Virus record (IMG/VR): IMGVR_UViG_3300046506_000485
Coordinates: 1 to 56,196 of that record
Strand: one strand, 5' to 3'
Length of the DNA: 56,196 nucleotides
From: a virus
The position numbers and the translations under genes are program-made. This document shows, in pieces, positions 17,764 to 25,660 of the stretch. Positions within the stretch are counted from its first letter, which is position 1; each line of letters opens with the position of its first letter. The notes beneath the pieces were generated by a model. That model saw nothing but the letters and a program-made list of their open reading frames with translations, had not been told where the DNA came from and did no database searches.

Positions 17764-18270
17764 TTACGCGAGGACGTTTTGATATTGGTAAAGCTCGAGC
17801 GTAGAGCCTGCGGGAACGTCGTAAGGTGTGGCGAAACGAGCGATGGACAGCAGGATTCCGCTGTTGCCGCCCTTTGCCGATTCAGACACCACGAAGCACC
17901 CGTACAGGCGCTTGGCCGTGGTGAAGGTGAACGACGCGCGATTGTCGATGCTGGTGATCAGGCTGACGCCGTCATAGGTCTTGTCCCACGTCGGGCGGGA
18001 TGTCTGGCTGTACGCGGTCGACTCAACGATGACGCTTGGCAGATCGGCTGCCTTCGCGGCTTTGACGGGGGTGTAGTCGCCCTCGTAAACGCCGACGTAC
18101 CAGGGAGAGATCACCGCCTGAGTGCCCATGAACAGCCCGGCGACGTAATCCACGCCAACCTGCGGGTTCAGATTCACATCCATGCCGCTCTGCAGCACAT
18201 TGCCGTCCGCGTCGATCACCCGGCCGACGAAGGTCAGGCTGCTACCCAGCGGTTTGTGTTGAATGTTCAT
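17764..18270 (-). CDS. Structural protein (tail/neck)
   Basis: 168-aa beta-rich protein with a Gly/Asn-rich N-terminal part (GRVIDADGNVLQSG). Its ATG overlaps the stop of the gp10-like gene (ATGA). No signal peptide or enzyme motif. The short size and location between a gp10-like stopper and larger tail genes suggest an adaptor or decoration component. Family not recognised. Confidence 0.6.
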   Translation of the reverse strand: MNIQHKPLGSSLTFVGRVIDADGNVLQSGMDVNLNPQVGVDYVAGLFMGTQAVISPWYVGVYEGDYTPVKAAKAADLPSVIVESTAYSQTSRPTWDKTYDGVSLITSIDNRASFTFTTAKRLYGCFVVSESAKGGNSGILLSIARFATPYDVPAGSTLELYQYQNVLA

Positions 18271-19478
18271 AAAATGTCGCTCTCCGCTACTGAATAGTCA
18301 TTGGCCCGGAGCGAGTTCTCGTCCGACGCACTGCGCAGTGTGGTGACCACCAACTGGCTACCGTTGCGCTCGATAATCCCGGAGCTTCCGTGACTGGCGA
18401 GCCCTGGCAAGAAGTTTGCGGCGCTGATCAGTGCTGCCTTGCCTAGACCATCGCTCTTCGCCAGGCCGTAGCGCGTCATCCAGGCAGCGAAGTTGTCGAC
18501 GGTCTTGATCATCGTCCCGCGCACGCCGCCGTGAGGCAGGATGTCGGTCTGCTGAGGCTGATCAGTTTCTAGTCCGACGATGAAATAGGTCTTGTCGGCC
18601 AGCACGAACAGGCCGTTGTCGGCAGACACGATGCCGTCGATGCGCGCCGGGTACTGGAAGAAGCGTTTCGACTGGTCGCGCAGATGCGGCCGCAGCGGAT
18701 CGGTAAGCCACAGCGTTTGGCCGTCTGCAATGCAGATCACACCGTCATGTTCGCAGATGAAATCGCCCGGGATCGGCTCGCGCAGGCCTTGAGTTTCCAG
18801 CCGCGCGGTGTCGGTGACGATGGTTGAGCACAGGAACGAGCCAATCCCTTCGAATTGCAGGAACAGCTCACTGCCTTGGACTGGCGCGACATAAAGCCGG
18901 ACCCGTCCGCCACTTGGTGGAGTAGGCAGAGTGAATAGGAGGCCTGCGTTATCCGCCACCGTGACGATCTGAGGAAGAACTGTGCCGCCCTCCTCGCCAT
19001 ATGCATCAACGAAGGTGGCCGCGAACTGGTATTCACCGGCAAGCAGGCCGCCAGCGGCGATTACAGGCGTCGGCTGAAGCGTGACAGTAGGAACGCCCCA
19101 AGGTCGAAGCGCGCCATTCTTGAATCGCAGGCACTCGTCATCGGTGCAGAAGAACAATTCGTCGTTGAAGACGTCGCCGGAGAATCGACCGGCACCGATG
19201 ATGGTCTTGAGCGTGCTGCTGGTGTTGGTATCAGTGCTGAAGAGGCGAAGACTGTTGCCGTCGGCCATCAGGATCGAACTGCCGACACTCAAGGCGCCGC
19301 GTAGGGCTCCGGTTGTTGCAGATTTGGTGAAGCCGGAGCGCAAGGTGAAAACGCCGCTCGGGCCCGGATCAACGTTGATGGCATCGCGAACAGTGCCGGC
19401 AGGTAGCGCCGTTTCGTTCGCGCGATTGTTGATTCCTCCGGGCCAGGGACCGCGGCGGCCTGGCTGAGCCTCGGCCAT
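18267..19478 (-). CDS. DNA-stabilisation/tail stopper, P22 gp10-like
   Basis: 403-aa protein. The start GPWPGGINNRANETALPAGTVRDAINVD is of the type seen in phage stabilisation proteins, where beta-propeller-like repeats follow. Blocks such as DDECLRFKNGALRPWGVP, YQFAATFVDAYGEEGG and RTMIKTVDNFAAW fit this. P22 gp10 seals packaged DNA at the portal-tail junction. Start ATG 19478 forms TAATG with the upstream stop; an earlier in-frame start is inside the gp4-like gene. Homology was judged by eye only. Confidence 0.7.
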   Translation of the reverse strand: MAEAQPGRRGPWPGGINNRANETALPAGTVRDAINVDPGPSGVFTLRSGFTKSATTGALRGALSVGSSILMADGNSLRLFSTDTNTSSTLKTIIGAGRFSGDVFNDELFFCTDDECLRFKNGALRPWGVPTVTLQPTPVIAAGGLLAGEYQFAATFVDAYGEEGGTVLPQIVTVADNAGLLFTLPTPPSGGRVRLYVAPVQGSELFLQFEGIGSFLCSTIVTDTARLETQGLREPIPGDFICEHDGVICIADGQTLWLTDPLRPHLRDQSKRFFQYPARIDGIVSADNGLFVLADKTYFIVGLETDQPQQTDILPHGGVRGTMIKTVDNFAAWMTRYGLAKSDGLGKAALISAANFLPGLASHGSSGIIERNGSQLVVTTLRSASDENSLRANDYSVAESDIL

Positions 19479-20140
19479 TAGAAGTGGCTCCGGATCGGAC
19501 GACGGCAATCACCGCGGCGCAGAATGCCCTTCTCTCGAGCGTTCTGGCATGCAGTCTCGAATCGCTCAAGGTGCTTGTCCGAGCTCTCGATACTATACGT
19601 CTCGCCCTCGTTGACCCGGTACGCCTTGTAGGCGATGTACGAGAGAAGGTGACGCCGATCAGTCGGCAGCAGGTCCGGAATCTTGTCGCACTTGTCCAGC
19701 TCTCGAACAGGCCGGCGAATGACCTGCAACCTGATCTCACCCGCAGCGGTCGGCTTCGGGTTTAAAGTGAGGATGCCGGCCGCATTGAAATGGAAGTGGG
19801 AACCGCAGCCGTTGTAGGCCAGCCAATAGCCGCCCCGAAAGGCGTTACCGAAGCCGTTATGGCAGCGCTCAAGGCGGCATGACGGACTTCCCTCAATCCA
19901 GGCATTCACCACGTCAATGATGCAGGGATCGAGATCAAAGCGATGTTCGCCTATGCCGTAAGGGATCAGCGTTACATCGCCTTCATCGTCGTAAATGCTA
20001 TGGGATTGCTCAGCGAACTCCGTCAGTGCCTCGTTGATCCAGCGCACCAATTGACTGTCGGACCAGAAGTAAGGCTCGATCGCGTCCTTCTCGTCTTCAC
20101 GAAAGGCTTTGATCAGCGCACCGACGGTTTCGTAGGCCAT
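19478..20140 (-). CDS. Head-tail connector, P22 gp4-like
   Basis: 220-aa protein. The N-terminal helical part (ETVGALIKAFREDEKDAIEPYFWSDSQLVRWINEALTEFAEQS) matches the pattern of phage connector/head-completion proteins that ring the portal. The C-terminal half has RRPVRELDKCDKIPDLLPTDRRHLLSYIAYKAYR, again typical. It lies between the head accessory gene and the gp10-like stopper, the order found in P22-like phages. No enzyme motif visible. Confidence 0.75.
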   Translation of the reverse strand: MAYETVGALIKAFREDEKDAIEPYFWSDSQLVRWINEALTEFAEQSHSIYDDEGDVTLIPYGIGEHRFDLDPCIIDVVNAWIEGSPSCRLERCHNGFGNAFRGGYWLAYNGCGSHFHFNAAGILTLNPKPTAAGEIRLQVIRRPVRELDKCDKIPDLLPTDRRHLLSYIAYKAYRVNEGETYSIESSDKHLERFETACQNAREKGILRRGDCRRPIRSHF

Positions 20141-20143
20141 GGG

Positions 20144-20530
20144 TTATGCCAGGGACTTTTCGAATGCGGCGAATGCTTTTTCAAGCTGAGCTTTGGTGAC
20201 GGTGAAGCCGACTTGCTTGCTCACAGCTTCCAAGGTCGGACGGCCACTCGGCTCGATCTCTTCCTTGGTGTCGCGAGAAATGACGGCTTCGAGCGCTTCG
20301 AGGATCAGTTCAGCTTTAGTTTTCGGCGCCTCTTCCTCTTCGTCCACGTCGACACCTACAACGGTGCAGCCAGCGGAGAACGCGTCTTTGCGGAACTTGA
20401 CCGGTACCGGAGTACCCGCCAGACCGTCGATTGGGTGTGTCCGGTGAATGCACAGGCTGTGGCCTGAGAGACTCACCAGAGAATGAATAAGTGCGCCTTG
20501 TGGCGGAACTAAGCGGATATCGTCAGACAT
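20144..20530 (-). CDS. Head-region hypothetical protein
   Basis: 128-aa protein. The N-terminal half is beta-like (PPQGALIHSLVSLSGHSLCIHRTHPIDG), with a central acidic stretch DVDEEEEAPKTK, and the C-terminal half is helical. It is cotranscribed between the putative head decoration gene and the connector. A hairpin at 20556-20573 separates it from the upstream gene. Function unknown; probably a minor virion protein. Confidence 0.65.
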   Translation of the reverse strand: MSDDIRLVPPQGALIHSLVSLSGHSLCIHRTHPIDGLAGTPVPVKFRKDAFSAGCTVVGVDVDEEEEAPKTKAELILEALEAVISRDTKEEIEPSGRPTLEAVSKQVGFTVTKAQLEKAFAAFEKSLA

Positions 20531-20555
20531 TGTTTTGCCCCTCTGTCGTTAAGAT

Positions 20556-20573
20556 GCCCCGGCGAACCGGGGC
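20556..20573 (-). other. Strong GC hairpin between head genes
   Basis: Perfect 7-bp stem GCCCCGG/CCGGGGC with a UUCG loop on the minus-strand transcript. No T-run follows (ATCTTAAC), so it is more likely a transcript-stabilising or attenuating hairpin after the abundant head proteins than a true terminator. Confidence 0.6.
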
Positions 20574-20580
20574 AATGGAT

Positions 20581-20961
20581 TTACTCTTGGATTTCGTCCG
20601 CTTTACGCTCTGCCATGGTCTGGGCGATAACCCGAACCTTGCCAGCCGTTGCGGCAGCGTTGACGCCAGTCGGAGTGATGACCAACTCGGTTGCGGTGGC
20701 GTTAATGAAGCCGTTGACGACCAGCTCCTGAATGCCTGCGGTCAGGGCCAGGCCTGTGCCGTAGCGAGTCGGGTTCTGGGTGTCGCCAACCGCAACGGTG
20801 CCTGCTGCAAACGCCTGTGAAACCACCAGCTGAAGACGCAGCACCGTGGTGCCTCGCTGCAGCGACAGCGCATTGAATGCACCACCAGCGAAATCCGCCG
20901 GCACCAGGTCGTTGTACCCAACCAGCGGCCACTGGCGCTCATAGTGGAAATAGTTGCTCAT
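20581..20961 (-). CDS. Head protein, probable decoration
   Basis: 126-aa protein starting MSNYFHYERQWPLVGYNDLVPADF, with AGAGGAA well placed before ATG 20961. Middle residues (GTTVLRLQLVVSQAFAAGTVAVGD) form a compact beta domain common in small proteins encoded next to N4-gp56-type capsid genes. It directly follows the coat gene. Decoration or capsid-stabilising function is inferred from position. Confidence 0.65.
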   Translation of the reverse strand: MSNYFHYERQWPLVGYNDLVPADFAGGAFNALSLQRGTTVLRLQLVVSQAFAAGTVAVGDTQNPTRYGTGLALTAGIQELVVNGFINATATELVITPTGVNAAATAGKVRVIAQTMAERKADEIQE

Positions 20962-21008
20962 GATCAATTCCTCTTGAGGCTGCCGGACCATCGGCCCGGC
21001 GAGCGCGA

Positions 21009-22130
21009 TTACTGGCCGGAGTTCGGCAGGTAGTGGTCCACCGCAACGACGCCGAAGTCTTCTACCGACTTGTCGTAGGTGCTGTAGAACTTGGGTTTCA
21101 CGAAGCCCACGAAGCGGTCGATGGAGATACCCATCTTGCTGTCGTAGTCGAAGAGTTTTTCGACCCAGGCGGTGCGGCGCTCTTGCTGGATGTCAGCAAA
21201 GCCCAGCGCTTGAGCACCCAACAGCAGAGTGCGAGTGCCGTTGACGTTGCCGCCAGCGCCCCACTTCGAACCGGCAGGAGCGCCGATGGTGCTGTAGACC
21301 ATGTTCGACTCATGGATGATTGCGCCGTCCACGGTCACGGTGGCACCGGTGAACCATGGGTTCTGGTCGCCACGTACGCCGGCGTTGGTCAGACCGTTCT
21401 GCCACAACGGGTCCATTTTCAAGGCCGCCAAGGTGCCAGGCTGGACCAGCAGCACGTAGTACTTCTTGCCATTCGCCGTAACCGGGCGGATGTGGTGGGT
21501 TTTGGCGTAGGCGATCAGGTCCACGATCATCTTGTACTTCGGCAGACCTGCAGAAGTGATGGTGGTGTTGTCGCCCGGTACCAAATCAGTGCCGTTCCAG
21601 GTCAAATACCGCTTCGCTGAGGGGGCACTCACGTCCGCGGCAAACTCAAGACCTGGGAACGACGACCCGTTGCGGACACTGCCGTCAGTGTTGAAGCTGT
21701 AGGCGATGCCAGAAAGAGTGAGAATTGCGAGTTCGTCGACGCGGTTTGCCAGCCAGAAGGCCAGACGGTCTTTCGCCAGGGTGCGGAAGTCGTGGACAGA
21801 TTGCTGGTTGGACAGCTTGCCCTTGTCGCGCACTTGGTTGGAGATCAGGTCGACGTTGATTTTCTGCCACGAAGCGGTCATTTCCTCTTCGTTGCCTTCG
21901 CGCCAGTTGTCACCGGTCACGCCGTCACCGACCAGGTCGGCAACCATCGACATGAGTGCTTCAGTACCCTTTTCGGTCTGAGTCAGCTCAGTGATGTGTT
22001 GGATGATTGCGGAAGTGCCGTCGCCGAGGAATTTCTCAACGAACATGTCATCGCGTGCGGCGGTCCAGATCTTTTTGGACCAGTAGACTTTGCTCTGCAG
22101 TTGCAGGGCGGCAAAATTGGTTACTGCCAT
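21009..22130 (-). CDS. Major capsid protein, N4-gp56/DUF4043-like
   Basis: 373-aa coat protein. Sequence blocks such as KVYWSKKIWTAARDDMFVEKFLGDG, a central WREGNEEEMTASWQKINVD and KRYLTWNG match the N4-gp56 family (HK97-fold). Later YVLLVQPGTLAALKMDPLWQNGL and the C-terminal DRFVGFVKPKFYST strengthen the call. Gene order scaffold-coat-head accessory agrees. It has a long 235-base leader with a late-promoter element at its far end and a strong hairpin, suggesting special expression control of this abundant protein. Confidence 0.85.
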   Translation of the reverse strand: MAVTNFAALQLQSKVYWSKKIWTAARDDMFVEKFLGDGTSAIIQHITELTQTEKGTEALMSMVADLVGDGVTGDNWREGNEEEMTASWQKINVDLISNQVRDKGKLSNQQSVHDFRTLAKDRLAFWLANRVDELAILTLSGIAYSFNTDGSVRNGSSFPGLEFAADVSAPSAKRYLTWNGTDLVPGDNTTITSAGLPKYKMIVDLIAYAKTHHIRPVTANGKKYYVLLVQPGTLAALKMDPLWQNGLTNAGVRGDQNPWFTGATVTVDGAIIHESNMVYSTIGAPAGSKWGAGGNVNGTRTLLLGAQALGFADIQQERRTAWVEKLFDYDSKMGISIDRFVGFVKPKFYSTYDKSVEDFGVVAVDHYLPNSGQ

Positions 22131-22284
22131 GAGGGCAATTCCTATGAAGGTGGCTTTGTGGTTCTGGGTATGTCGCCACCCTTGCGAGGACAGGTTTGGA
22201 CGCTCCTGATGCGCTTGAATCGGTCAGCTTTACGCCCTGCTGGCGAAAGACACCGTGACTCGGTGAGCGAGCTGTATCGGGTAT

Positions 22285-22310
22285 GTCATCCACGTGGAAA
22301 GCTGGATGAC
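22285..22310 (-). other. Hairpin in the coat-gene leader
   Basis: GTCATCCA and TGGATGAC form a perfect 8-bp stem with a ten-base loop in the 235-base leader upstream of the coat gene. No T-run follows, so it is not a terminator. It may stabilise the message or act in translation control. Confidence 0.5.
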
Positions 22311-22344
22311 GTCCTTGTCCCGATGGCTACAGCAGTTACGAAAA

Positions 22345-22368
22345 TATGTGACTGGAACTTGCCGTCTA
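22345..22368 (-). promoter_or_regulatory. Late-promoter element, copy e (coat protein unit)
   Basis: Minus-strand AGTCACATAT preceded twelve bases upstream by TAG (the stop codon of the scaffold gene) where other copies carry TTG. It would produce the coat message with a leader of about 200 bases. Confidence 0.6.
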
Positions 22369-23307
22369 CAGGTTTTTTCCAGAAAGACGGTCTTCTTCTT
22401 CCTGAGGCAGGTTCTTGAAGTCCTTATCGGACATCTTGTTCAGGTCGAGCTTGTTCGCGCGCTCTCCCACACCCTGGGCCTTGGCCGGAATCTGATTGGC
22501 GCGGTCAATACCCTTCTGAATGTCTGGCTTCGGCGTCTCAACCGGCGGCGTCTCGCCCTTCTTGGTGTGCGCCGGGCCAACCTTTGCAGCAGCAGCCTTG
22601 AGCGCTTCAGCGGCCGTCATGCCCTTGCCACGGAAATGCTGGGTCCATACCAGGGTTTCTTCGATAGCGTCCGCGTTCGCGTCGGCCGCCTCGGCATTCA
22701 GGAACGGATACGCCGCGTAGGCCTTGCTCAACTCCAGGTCGAATTCCAGCTTCGTGCGCTTGGCGTCGTCATCCTCGCGATGCTTGTTGTAGCGAAGGTC
22801 GGCAGCAGCTTCCGCCTCAGCCTTGGCTTGCGCACGCTCTTGGCCGCGAATTTCGGTGCGGATTGCGGCGGCATTGGTCTTATCGCCATCCAAAAACGCC
22901 TCCTGATAGCGGTCTTCTGCCGCATCGAAGTCGTATTCCTTGGGCGTTTCCTGAAGCTTCGCCGGCTCTTTCGGCGCTGATGCCTCGGCCTTGCCATTCA
23001 GGCGGGCCAACTCCAACTCCAGTTCATGAACTCGAGCCTCTGCTGCCTTCTTGCTGAGATTCACCTCGTTGAAGCGCGCATGCGGCACGGTCGCCGGCTT
23101 GTCTTCGCCCGCAATCAAAGCCAGCGTCTCGGCACTGATGTCGGCCGGCGCATCCTTAGGCTTCTCTGCCTTTGGCTCGGCCACTGCTTCCGGTTCGTCG
23201 TCGTTGGTCGGCTCGAAGTCCTCGCCGCTGTCGATGCGTTCCTGCGCCAGGCGTGCGTCGATGTCTTCCTGCGACTCTTGTGCTGCTGCGTTTGCTGCTG
23301 TGCTCAT
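22366..23307 (-). CDS. Capsid scaffolding protein
   Basis: 313-aa highly charged protein, acidic N-terminus (about residues 10-60) and Ala/Glu/Lys-rich helices through the middle, with no hydrophobic core typical of an enzyme. Position between portal and coat genes and composition fit P22 gp8-like scaffolds, which guide procapsid assembly and then leave. C-terminal NKMSDKDFKNLPQEEEDRL is a small charged helix, as in the coat-binding end of scaffolds. No protease motif seen. Confidence 0.8.
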   Translation of the reverse strand: MSTAANAAAQESQEDIDARLAQERIDSGEDFEPTNDDEPEAVAEPKAEKPKDAPADISAETLALIAGEDKPATVPHARFNEVNLSKKAAEARVHELELELARLNGKAEASAPKEPAKLQETPKEYDFDAAEDRYQEAFLDGDKTNAAAIRTEIRGQERAQAKAEAEAAADLRYNKHREDDDAKRTKLEFDLELSKAYAAYPFLNAEAADANADAIEETLVWTQHFRGKGMTAAEALKAAAAKVGPAHTKKGETPPVETPKPDIQKGIDRANQIPAKAQGVGERANKLDLNKMSDKDFKNLPQEEEDRLSGKNL

Positions 23308-23335
23308 GATTTGCCCCTTTGGTATTCGGAAATTC

Positions 23336-23500
23336 TTACTTGGCGATCTTGGCCAGGTCGGCCATCTTTTCTTTCGCCAGGGCCTGAGCCGCCTTGAGGC
23401 GCTTCGGGTCCTTGTTGATTTCTGCAGCCTCAGCCAATGCGCGAAGGTCGCTTTCGGTTTTCCATTTCAGATCGTCTACTGCTACTTCGGCCTTGCTCAT
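23336..23500 (-). CDS. Small helical protein between portal and scaffold
   Basis: 54-aa protein (begins MSKAEVAVDDLKWKTESD), Lys/Ala/Glu-rich and fully helical. Its ATG at 23500 overlaps the portal stop (ATGA), which supports translation. The longer open frame upstream is a shadow of the portal gene. Possibly a minor head-assembly factor; function unknown. Confidence 0.7.
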   Translation of the reverse strand: MSKAEVAVDDLKWKTESDLRALAEAAEINKDPKRLKAAQALAKEKMADLAKIAK

Positions 23501-25659
23501 GCTGGTACTCCTTCGATGGCTGGGGTTTCGATGCCTGCGTTCAGGCCGACGCCCGGATTTGCCGGCGTCAGTGGATTGGTGTTGGAAGGCGTTTGCGCTT
23601 CCAGGACTGTCCCGCTGTACTCTGGGACGATCGGCGCCGCGTCGTGATCTTTGTAATTCGAGGAAAGCAGGATTGCGTCGGCCAGGCTCGATACCGCCGG
23701 CTGCGATGCGATGACGCCCGCTGTCTGGATGGCTGAGTAGACTGATTCCACCGACTTGGCGACTGCCTCGGCGTTGACCAGATCGATTTGAGCCTGAGCC
23801 AGACCGATGCTTGCCTGCGCTTTCGCTGCCTCTGCCTGGGCTTTGGTGCCTTGAGCTGCCAGCAGGTCGGCTTTGGCCTGCAATGTCGGATCGACCGGAG
23901 CCGCCTGACGCTGTTGCTGCATGGCCTGGATGAGCTCTTGCTTGTTGGCAAGATTCGAGTAGCCGATGATGAATTCCCACGGAATCCCGGCGCCCTTCTC
24001 GTTCAGTTCGATGGCTTGCAGGAACTGGCTGTTCTCGAACGTGATCTGCGCCGGAGCCTCGGTGACGATGACGTCATATTCGCCGATGGTCAGGTCGTTG
24101 AGGATGCGCGCGTCCGACTGGGGCCAATTCAGCGGGATTTCCTGAGTGTTTTCCTGCCCATCCTGACCGGTTTCGGTGATGCGGATGATGCGCGGCTGGT
24201 CGTAGAACTGCTGGAACATCTCCAGCGTGCGACCGGCAAGCAAAGCGCGAGTGCGAGCAAGGTTGTCCAGCGGAACGGCCAATTGCTGCTGTGCGGCGAA
24301 CTGCCGGGTCTGGATGGCGATTCCTGAGACTTCGTTGCCTTGGTTGCCGGACATCGCCTCGTTCACGCCAGTAGACGATTCCAGCAGCGCGGAGGCGCGA
24401 TCAATGAAACGGTCGATACCACTCGGCACCTGATTGGGCTGGATCTTCTGGGGACGATCTTCGATTGCCGTCCCTTTCTTGATTACGATGTGCAGGCCTG
24501 TTTCAGAGCCGCGATCTGCCAGCTCATCGTCATTCATGTTCGCAAGGGTGCCGGCAACACTCGTCCAGCCGCTGTTCGCCATGGTGCTGATCGAGTGCAG
24601 GAACGAGCTCATCGACTTGTTGAGCAACTGTTGCGGGCCGATAGCGTCATCCACCAGGCCGCGAGTCTTGCCGCGACGGAATGTCGGGAAGAATGGGATA
24701 ACCGTGAAGTGATTGAACGGCGACCAGTCGTCGTGCAGCACCTTGTCCTTGGTGGTGATCAGCCAGCGAACACGCTTGACCGTGCGCTTCTGCCGAACAC
24801 CGCCGGCCGCGATCATGTCGGCGATTGCTTCCGGCTTGGTGCCTTCGATGACGCGGATGTCACCGGTGGCAGTGATGATCACGTCGCACTTGCTCATCTG
24901 CCAGTACTGACGGTCTATGACACGGATACGCCTGCCGGACTTGTCGTCGCCTTCAAGATTCGCGTAGCCGGAGAACATCGAGTCGTCATCCCCGAACGAA
25001 TTGCGGTCGTCGTCGATGATCTCGGAGCCGAACACTTCGCCAGACAGCTCTTCTTCGCTGATTGATTCCTTGGCCTTGGTGCCGTACAGAACTTCGATTT
25101 CGATCTCGGTTAGCAGGCGGCTGATAGTGACGTCCGCCCAGCCGTCCGGGTCGTAGGAATTCGCGTCTGGGTCAGGGATGACGTCCATCGGGTCCAGTAC
25201 GTCGATGGCGATTTCACCCAGGATCGTGTCGGCATACGACATGCGCAGATCGTAGAAGCCGCGCTGCTGGATCAGGCCGTCGCGGAACACCTCACTTTCC
25301 TTGAAGTGCAGTTGCGTGTTGTCAGACACCTGCATGGCGAGCTTCGACAGTGTTGTCGCAGTCGCAGCATCAGCGGCGCCAGATCGCGGACGAAAGCCCA
25401 TGTCCATCCGATTGCCGATCTGATAGCCCGCGGCGGCATTGACCTTGTTCTTGATCTGGTTGAACTCGAGCGCGGGGCGGCCAGACTGCGCCATCACCTG
25501 ACGGTCGATCTCTGTCCACTGACAGCCACCGCCCAGGTAGAAGTCCTCGCAGATGCGGGCCTGCATGATGTAATCGCTATGGCCGCGGCGCATCCCGTAT
25601 TCATAACGGCTCCAGTTCTCCGCAGCACGCTGGCTATCTGTCGCTTTAGGTTCAGCCAT
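23497..25659 (-). CDS. Portal protein, P22-like
   Basis: About 720 aa, matching the roughly 725-aa length of P22 gp1. The N-terminus has YIMQARICEDFYLGGGCQW, and blocks PALEFNQIKNKVNAAAGYQ, IDVLDPMDVIPDPDANSYD and SPFNHFTVIPFFPTFR are typical of P22-type portals. The C-terminal 150 residues are an Ala/Gln helical barrel segment. It forms the dodecameric DNA gate at one vertex. ATG 25659 follows the terminase stop by one base; GTG 25668 is an alternative start that overlaps terminase. Confidence 0.9.
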   Translation of the reverse strand: MAEPKATDSQRAAENWSRYEYGMRRGHSDYIMQARICEDFYLGGGCQWTEIDRQVMAQSGRPALEFNQIKNKVNAAAGYQIGNRMDMGFRPRSGAADAATATTLSKLAMQVSDNTQLHFKESEVFRDGLIQQRGFYDLRMSYADTILGEIAIDVLDPMDVIPDPDANSYDPDGWADVTISRLLTEIEIEVLYGTKAKESISEEELSGEVFGSEIIDDDRNSFGDDDSMFSGYANLEGDDKSGRRIRVIDRQYWQMSKCDVIITATGDIRVIEGTKPEAIADMIAAGGVRQKRTVKRVRWLITTKDKVLHDDWSPFNHFTVIPFFPTFRRGKTRGLVDDAIGPQQLLNKSMSSFLHSISTMANSGWTSVAGTLANMNDDELADRGSETGLHIVIKKGTAIEDRPQKIQPNQVPSGIDRFIDRASALLESSTGVNEAMSGNQGNEVSGIAIQTRQFAAQQQLAVPLDNLARTRALLAGRTLEMFQQFYDQPRIIRITETGQDGQENTQEIPLNWPQSDARILNDLTIGEYDVIVTEAPAQITFENSQFLQAIELNEKGAGIPWEFIIGYSNLANKQELIQAMQQQRQAAPVDPTLQAKADLLAAQGTKAQAEAAKAQASIGLAQAQIDLVNAEAVAKSVESVYSAIQTAGVIASQPAVSSLADAILLSSNYKDHDAAPIVPEYSGTVLEAQTPSNTNPLTPANPGVGLNAGIETPAIEGVPA

Positions 25660-25660
25660 G

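Noticed and set aside
20556-20573. Hairpin after the head gene as a terminator
   Set aside because: No T-run follows and no late element restarts transcription for the next genes, so termination here would silence the neck genes.
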